From Hyposmocoma kahamanoa (Eukaryota; Arthropoda; Insecta; Lepidoptera; Cosmopterigidae), in assembly GCF_003589595.1 (NCBI RefSeq), contig NW_020654810.1:25567618-25631617 (forward strand): a stretch of DNA of 64,000 nucleotides. Direction: 5' to 3'. The notes under the pieces were generated by a model that had not been told where the DNA came from, ran no database searches, and worked only from the letters and a program-made list of their open reading frames with translations. Positions 57,731 through 64,000 of this stretch are shown here, piece after piece. The translations under genes and the position numbers were made by a program. Within the stretch, counting starts at the first letter, position 1, and every line of letters starts with the position of its first letter.

Positions 57731-57869
57731 ATGTGAATGTATGTGTGAGTGCGATAACGAGAGTATAGTGATAAGATTGGAAGAGTGACTGATGTGTTAG
57801 CGTGGCAAATAGTTATGGACAAGTTTTACCCCGTACAATAAAATGAAAACAAAAACAAAATAAACAAAT

Positions 57870-58089
57870 AAATAATAATAATAATAATAACGCACACACT
57901 CAACATAGCCCCGCACTAGAGAAACCCTGTGTCGCGGGTGCCATGGACACACACATAGACAACCACAAATTACACCCAAACTCACGAGAGAAATAACTGT
58001 AGGCCATACAAATATTTCTCCCGGCCCGGGAATCGAACCTGGGACCTCTGCGTGGCAGTCCGACATGGTAACCGTTCGGCCACAGAGGC
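57870..58089 (-). mobile_element. tRNA-derived SINE, family A, best preserved
   Basis: On the minus strand it starts GCCTCTGTGGCCGAACGGTT. The anticodon arm is TGCCACGCAGAGG, and an intact B box GGTTCGATTCCC lies within CCCAGGTTCGATTCCCGGGC. The body is CCATGGCACCCGCGACACAG and the tail is a (TTA)n run. This copy keeps both Pol III boxes. Confidence 0.9.
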
Positions 58090-58269
58090 AGTTAAAAATA
58101 AAAGCTAAGATAATACAAATATTAAATTAAATTAATTACATATAAAAATAAAAATAAAATATAAAATAAGAAATAACAAAAATAAATCATAATTATACAA
58201 TTAAAATGGAACAAAAACACAACCGCGAATAAATACAACATTAAATATAAAATCGAAATTAACATAACA

Positions 58270-58990
58270 CACTTATGTAAACTTAAACTAGACCGCCACG
58301 TGTAGTTTCATCCAGTGGGCCTGGATGGGGCAGTCAATTTTATCTGCCGTAACTTTCAGAATGCTGTTGAGGCATCCCAACCACACGTTGCCAAAGTGAA
58401 GCCACGCGCTTCCTCAGAATGACATGAAAGCCATCTGTGCGTGTCTCAGCGAACATGCCTGAAGCGGTACAGTGTCTACTCCAGCAACAGCCTAAACGCG
58501 TTGTTATATAGTACCCTCAGCGTATTTAGGGTCACCTTATTATACTTCACCCACAGGCTACATGTGTAGAAGGTTTGACAGTATGCTTTTAAGGGCGTCA
58601 TTTTAACCCCACTACAACGTGCAAACCTGCTCTCCGTTCTCTCTCTAAATCCACCAGATCAGACTGATCATCTGTCAATTTAAAAACTCTAGTAAGCTCA
58701 CTGCCACAAAGGGAGACCGACGGTACAACGCCCACGTCTCCACCTCGCGGCTTAAACACCAGGAGCTCACTTTTCTTTGTATTATACCTGAGTCCTTGGG
58801 CAACAGCATAGTTTTCACATCTCTCACTGAGGGCACATATTGATGGGCTCAGCAGCACCATGTCATCTGCCTAGCTGATATTGTTAACTATAACGCCATC
58901 CAATGAGCAGCCCACATTAGTATTGCTGAACTCACCAATCAATGCATTTACATATATGTCTATAAGTAGAGCCGCTGTTTCCGCTTTTAA
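58270..58990 (-). mobile_element. LINE reverse-transcriptase relic
   Basis: Minus strand: DIYVNALIGEFSNTNVGCSL, a stop, then ADDMVLLSPSICAL (ADD motif), GLRYNTKKSELLVFKPRGGD, SLCGSELTRVFKLT, and further down FYTCSLWVKYNKVTLNTLRV and YNNAFRLLL. The motif order is that of an RT palm and thumb. Frame breaks at about 58600 and the stop before ADD show it is dead. Confidence 0.82.
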
Positions 58991-59263
58991 GTTATAAAAC
59001 TCCTATATACATATTTAGATAGCTGTGTATTAGAGCGGGTCACACAGGCTGCATTAGCCGATTCGACGGGTAGCAGCTGTCAACATTTATTCACGTCAGA
59101 CCCGGCACCCACTCTGCTTCTAATTTATGAGACATGAGTTTGTTGATTATGTAGTGATTTGGTTCTTCAACATTTAGCTCTTGTTAGATATAAACAAAGG
59201 TTTTGTTAAGTTAGGGGAATAGTCTTAAGTTATTGCAAAGTAAATATTGATCAGTAAATAAAA

Positions 59264-59399
59264 ATGCACACACTCGTAGTGCCGCATTAGAGAAACCCTG
59301 TATCGTACACGTAGACAGCCACAAATCACCCAAAACTCACTAGAGAAATGAATGTAGGCCATACAAACATTTCTCCCGGCCCGGAAATCGAACCTGGGA
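59264..59399 (-). mobile_element. SINE family A, truncated before the A box
   Basis: The minus strand starts at TTCCCAGGTTCGATTTCCGG, goes through AATGTTTGTATGGCCTACAT, and reaches the (T)n-poor tail at 59264. The tRNA-like head 5' of the B box is missing, as in 5'-truncated retroposons. Confidence 0.8.
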
Positions 59400-60000
59400 A
59401 TCGCCGTTATTTAAGATCTACCCGGGCCCAACAAATGTTAAGTATCATAGGAGGTAGGCCGTTTAGGGTCATTTACCTTGCTTGGGAGGCTGTTACCCGC
59501 CTCGCCGCCCGCCCTACATAAAGTAGAACCAGTCTTCCTTTACCGAGGTCAGAGGTCGAGCGAAGGTCATCGCTCATCCCCAAAGTTCACAAAGGTTATC
59601 GTTCGCAAGTTCAACAAAATGCAACGATGTCTGTAACGTGTAGGCTTTGCGCGCTGAATGCGCACAGCGTGAACAGCTTCTATGAGCGTGGGATTGCCAA
59701 CTGGTTGGTTATACTACTCAATACGGGAAAATAATTAAAGTGGTAGGTTTTTAAACGCCCAGGCAATCAATTATTAATTTATGTACCTGATCCTAGTCTT
59801 ATGGATTAGGTAAATATCAGGTATGGAGGTAGAGTGCTTGGGAGAACGAAGGCAGTTGCACGAGACACGGCTGGGAATGACCTAAGGGCCGTTTCACCGG
59901 TTGCCAACCACAGTGATGGAGCCGCCCGGGACTTTTCGTGAATTCGCGGGATTCGGGCGGAGCGCCGCACTTCGGATTCCTATAAATATTAATTTTAACT

Positions 60001-60158
60001 GCCTCTGTGGCCGAACGGTCCGGTCCCGGGATCGATTCCCGGGCAGGGAGAAATATTTGTATGGCCTACATTTATTTCTCTCGTGACTTTGGGTGTAGTT
60101 TATGGCGTTTTATGTGTATGACCATGAGTGTGTGCGTGTATATTATTATTAGTATTAC
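60001..60158 (+). mobile_element. SINE family A with internal deletion
   Basis: GCCTCTGTGGCCGAACGGTC runs straight into CGGGATCGATTCCCGGGCAG, so the anticodon arm is lost while A and B boxes remain about 20 bases apart. The body is GTATGGCCTACATTTATTTC and the tail is (TAT)n. Confidence 0.85.
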
Positions 60159-60479
60159 CTGTAAATATCGTAGCGGGTGGTTCGTCCTCGCACGTGAGAT
60201 GAGCGAATTGCGCAGTGCGCCACCTAACGCAATGTCTGTCGATACATGTCGCGGCGCGCGGATTCAGCTGTGCAAATAGCGGAGCGCGTGCGCCCGCGCT
60301 GCTATACCTCGCTCGCCTTCTTTGACTCTGGAATAATTTCTAACACGGCCGAGAGTAGCAGTAGTAGTAGTCTTATGTTCGGATGTTATTGTCAAAAATG
60401 TATTGTAAAAAAATCTAAATGACTTTAATTCTTTTTGAAATTATTTCCATTCTACTTTTTTGAAATCATCTCACGCCTT

Positions 60480-60842
60480 TTGTAGATGTACCTTTTGAGG
60501 CAGTAGCTTCGCTGAGTTCCATATCCGTTGAGGAAACACAAGTTTATCGCTTACTAAATCGGCTGGGCCAGATTACTTCCCAGGAATTTTTCTTATTAAG
60601 TGTTCTGATACTATTGCACTGCCCATCACTATACTATTTAGGAGATCTCTAACGGAGAGTGTTGTCCCAGACGTTTGGAAGAGGGCCTATGTAACGCCAG
60701 TATTAAAAAAGGTAACAAAGCTAATGTGTCTAACTATAGACCAATTTCTAAATTGTGCATCATCTCTAAGGTCCTTGAGAAAATCGTTTACAACCGAGTT
60801 TGTACCGCTTTAAATCATTCATTTTGCCCACATCAGCAGATT
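60480..60842 (+). mobile_element. LINE RT N-terminal fragment fused to tandem-repeat element copy 4
   Basis: Plus strand, in shifting frames: SISVEETQVY, TESVVPDVWKRAYVTP, KKGNKANVSNYRPISKLCII and SKVLEKIVYNRV. These are the RT fingers motifs of a Jockey/CR1-like LINE. The LINE stops at about 60842 in the codons after CPHQ, where the tandem-repeat element begins. Confidence 0.8.
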
Positions 60843-62060
60843 TTCTCTGATTCGGCTGAAAATTGACACGTGAAGGCCTCTTAATATATGAAGGCCGAAT
60901 AATATTTTATTATAATTTGTGCTCAAAATTTGCTTTTCGCCAATTTCAAATATGGCCGTCATAGAAGCGTTCATTGACGACAGAGAAAAAAATGCTCAGA
61001 TCTCTTTGAAAATTGGCGTATGGGGGTCTCTATGAGTGTTTGATAATAATTTGTGATCAAAATTGGTTACGGAAAGTAATTTTGAATATGGCCGCCAAAC
61101 AAGCGTTCATAAAAATTAACTCTAATTCAACTGAAAATCGGCATTTGGAGGTCTCTATTGGTTTTTGATAATAGTTTGCGGTCAAAATATATTTTTCACC
61201 TTTTTTCTATAAGGCTACCATACAAACTCTTTTAGCGGCAGATTAAAATTTGCTCTAATTCGATTGAAAATGGACATGTCGGGGTTTCTAAGAGTGTTTA
61301 ATAATAATTAGCGGTCAACATTTATTTTTCGCTATGGCTGCCATACAAACTTTTTTGGCGATAGATAAAAATGTCTTCTAATTCGACTGAAAATGGCTTG
61401 GCTTCAATTATAATTTGGGGTAAAAATTTTGTTTCCGCCGTTTTTCGATATAGCCGTATTTTTTTATGTAAATGGCTGTTGCAAAAACTTGCTTGGCTCG
61501 GACTGAAAATTGGCACAAAAAGATTGCTAAGATTGTTTGATAATAATTAGTAGTGAAAATATATTTTCGAGATTTTTAAATATGGGCGCCATTAAAGATC
61601 TAAATTTTTTAGAAACAAATTCGTGAGTGCCGAGGCCATAGGCCGAGGTCCGAGGAGGGCGACGCCCGAAGCGTCTGCACGCCATCGCATGGAGGTAATT
61701 TACGGAGGCGTAATGGATTACGAGTACAAGATCTCACAATTATAAAAATGTAAGGCATACTTCCAAGGCGTTGTTGTATCTCAACCGTCTCTCTGTTAGA
61801 TTTAATTTTCCAGTATTTAGTGGGGAAAAAATGCCAAACTACTGCCGAATTTCCTGTGCTATAAATACCAAAACAACGATAACCCATAATATTCAGACCA
61901 AAACCAACTTAGAAATGTTCGTTTCTTAAATTGGCCCGAATCGGGAATCGACCCCCTCATCAAGCGCTCATTGTACTAACTGCAACACCCCGTAAACTGA
62001 ACCCGACCACGCGCCGCAGGCCGAGCCCGACCCCACCGTAGGTGGGGTACAGTGCTCGTA
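60843..62060 (+). mobile_element. Large tandem-repeat element, copy 4 (left end missing)
   Basis: Begins in the middle of a unit (CTGATTCGGCTGAAAATTG) and has about six units with ATATGGCCGCCA-type cores. The GC block is CCGAGGCCATAGGCCGAGG (61627), followed by GGGAATCGACC (B-box complement, 61943), the hairpin CCCCACC-GTA-GGTGGGG at 62031-62047, and GTGCTCGTATATTA. A box deleted. Confidence 0.82.
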
Positions 62061-64000
62061 TATTACTATTTTCTTGATTTTGTTTTTGATTTTTTTTTCA
62101 TTAATTATTCTGTCGTTCTTAGTTATTTCTTTATAATCATGATTACACCGTAACCTGTACTTTAAATATGTTGCGTTCGCTTGCAACTCTTACTTTATAA
62201 CGTATTATGTATTCTAGATTAAGCAGCAATTTTACATCGCATTTCCGATTGGCAAGCCTTAAATAATAAATGAAATTAACGCCCATACCAGGAAGACCCT
62301 TGTTACCTGGTACTCAGATGTTGCAAGGAATGCAGTGGATAACAAAACTTAGGTCTGATATAAATAAATGTTTTAGGTGCATACCATGCTCATATATATG
62401 GTTAATTGTAGTGAGTCACTGTGCGATGTGCAGTATGTGGTGTGGCGGATCAAGCAGTAAAATACTCCGTGTCTAATCGGCTCTTGCGCAGCGCGAAATG
62501 CGCGCCATCCGTGCAGCGAAATTTTTGAACATTCGTTTTCATATTTGTTACTGTGGTATTTAAAAAAGTTAATTTAAAACAAAGAAAAGTTGTCTATAGT
62601 TTCTAATTATAGCATTCAAAAATACCATTTTTAACCAGAATGCATTGAATCTCAGAATCTCTTGTGGTTTGTTCTCTATCGACGGCGCCGGTTCATTGCA
62701 ATGTAGCACCGCAATTGTCTGCTGAAAATGTGTCTGCATAATTATCATCATAGTATATCTTGTAACACATCATACCCAAGGCTATTGTTAACGTACGGAG
62801 TTAATTTATTGGACATAATTGATAGCGTACACTGAACTATATTAAGTGGACAGAAAACTGTGTTCGTGTTTATTCGTTGAGTGACTCAGAGCAAATCCTT
62901 TTCTTTTATAAACTTTAGTGATTATAACAAAGTTCTCTTTTCGACCATTCGGCCCCTTTCGACCCCTCTCACGCATACAGTTGTAAGTATTTTTTATGTA
63001 AAATCAGTTTTTTTGCGTGTCGTAACTTAATGACTCGTTAAAAATTACTCCGTAAAACAAAAGTTGGAAGAAAGTTAGCCGTTTTCGAGGTTTTGAATAG
63101 CACATCGTCGAATATTCAAACTGTTCCCGCGCAAACAGTTGTAATTACATATACAATATTATGCGACGAAGCATTCTGCGATTGCTCGACCAATCACGCG
63201 TCGCAACTCCAACGTTACGACGATACGCCGACGCGACGAAAAACTTGTCGCGCGTATTCTTTATTAGAAATAATATTTTCAAACAATTTAATAGTTTAAA
63301 GTACAAGAGTTATTTACAATAATGGTTAGTGACAGTTCACATAAATTTAGCCTTAAAATATAATAATAATTATGAATTAGAAAGACATAACCTTCAAAGT
63401 CCCGGTAAATATTTAAATTACAATCTATTTTTATGACAAACATTTCTCTCAAGTGACCAAAATTTAATAGCACTGTGAGAGAACAAAAGTACCGAGAACG
63501 GACACTCTCCGCTCCTCCCTAGCTTTACATATCGCACCACGCCCCGCACATTGACGGTCACATAGACTGAACGACAACAGTCGTCGGCGAGCCGTTTTCG
63601 CATAAGACGGCTTTGATATTTGAATATAGTTTTCATTTATTCATTACGAAATTTGGACGTCAATAAATAACATCATCTATACGTTACTATTTATAATGGT
63701 CGTGCTGTGTACGGCCGTTTATAATCATCTAAACAGGATAAAGAGGGGAGTTTCTTTCGTTTTCTGAAGGATGAAACGAAGTAAGTATAAAAAACTTATG
63801 TCTGAGACTCATTCGGTTATTGTTTTTTTTTAGTGCAGAGTAATATATAATACAGATTTATTATATCAATACAATCAGACGCCACAACTTCGTGAGCTAG
63901 TAGACAAGGTTTCGCGAATTTTCAATTTATATTGCCGATAAATATGACGTAGTGAATATACCTAATTATTAACTAAGCAATAGTAAACTTGGACACGCAA

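Larger units (their letters stand above)
49407..64000. other. Putative second intron of the secreted-protein gene, or intergenic
   Basis: No further exon could be supported up to the window end. Gene-free stretches without a named repeat: 49.6-50.3, 50.8-51.9, 53.1-53.57, 53.8-55.87, 56.1-57.2, 59.4-60.0, 60.2-60.48 and 62.1-64.0 kb. GC-rich patches at 54700-54745, 54960-55070, 55730-55780 and 63130-63250 might be promoters or enhancers. A donor-like TT|GTAAGT at 62982 has no recognisable exon before it. Confidence 0.35.

Noticed and set aside
22552..60060. tRNA-like sequences at 18469, 22552, 35326, 53577, 58089 and 60001 as real tRNA genes
   Set aside because: Acceptor stems do not close, and conserved non-tRNA bodies and tails follow; they are SINE heads.
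62870..62990. Possible 5' UTR exon ending in TT|GTAAGT at 62982
   Set aside because: A lone donor-like hexamer in AT-rich DNA, with no ORF, CpG block or upstream acceptor.

Overview
This is a 64 kb stretch of insect nuclear genome, almost certainly from a moth or butterfly. The evidence is AT-rich introns with GT-AG exons, animal gene families, a eukaryotic tRNA-Ser with a Pol III T-run, and many decayed transposons of kinds common in Lepidoptera. There are no operons, ribosome-binding sites or CRISPR arrays. A 10-base N run at 27017-27026 shows it is scaffold sequence. Exon structures below were worked out by eye from splice sites, reading phase and family resemblance.

The left end (1-12.7 kb) is the gene-dense part. 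On the plus strand, 1319-3645 holds five coding exons of a C11orf54/PTD012-type zinc ester hydrolase whose N-terminal exon lies left of the window. Converging on it from the minus strand, 11224-5826 holds a complete seven-exon gene for an RNF34/RFFL (CARP)-type E3 ubiquitin ligase of 424 residues: FYVE-like zinc finger, two SAP-like helical motifs and a C-terminal C3HC4 RING. Every intron in this gene is phase 1. A tRNA-Ser(TGA) follows at 12619-12700.

From about 12.7 to 32 kb there is no host gene I can support. The sequence is transposon debris: LINE relics, SINEs, a family of large tandem-repeat elements (6.6, 14.7, 16.6 and 60.8 kb), a transposon ORF1 relic split by a CA-type microsatellite and the N gap, and an unrecognised frameshifted coding relic at 28.1-28.7 kb.

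From 32 to 64 kb the window seems to be the 5' part of a plus-strand gene for a secreted or membrane protein. A GC-rich first exon ends in a strong donor at 32241, and a short exon at 49327-49406 carries a signal peptide in frame with it, about 17 kb downstream. Later exons would lie beyond 64 kb. The putative introns hold LINE fragments (mostly antisense), a dead mariner, SINEs, foldback elements and a 1.3 kb composite inverted repeat.

The most unusual material is repetitive: (i) 1.2-1.9 kb elements built from degenerate ~115-125 bp units, each with paired GCCAT/ATGGC motifs resembling YY1/Pho sites, a 7-bp-stem GC hairpin at one end and a tRNA-like Pol III promoter on the other strand; (ii) a foldback element flanked by 13-bp target duplications at two loci; and (iii) a Harbinger-like MITE nested in (i), with the empty site visible in a sister copy.
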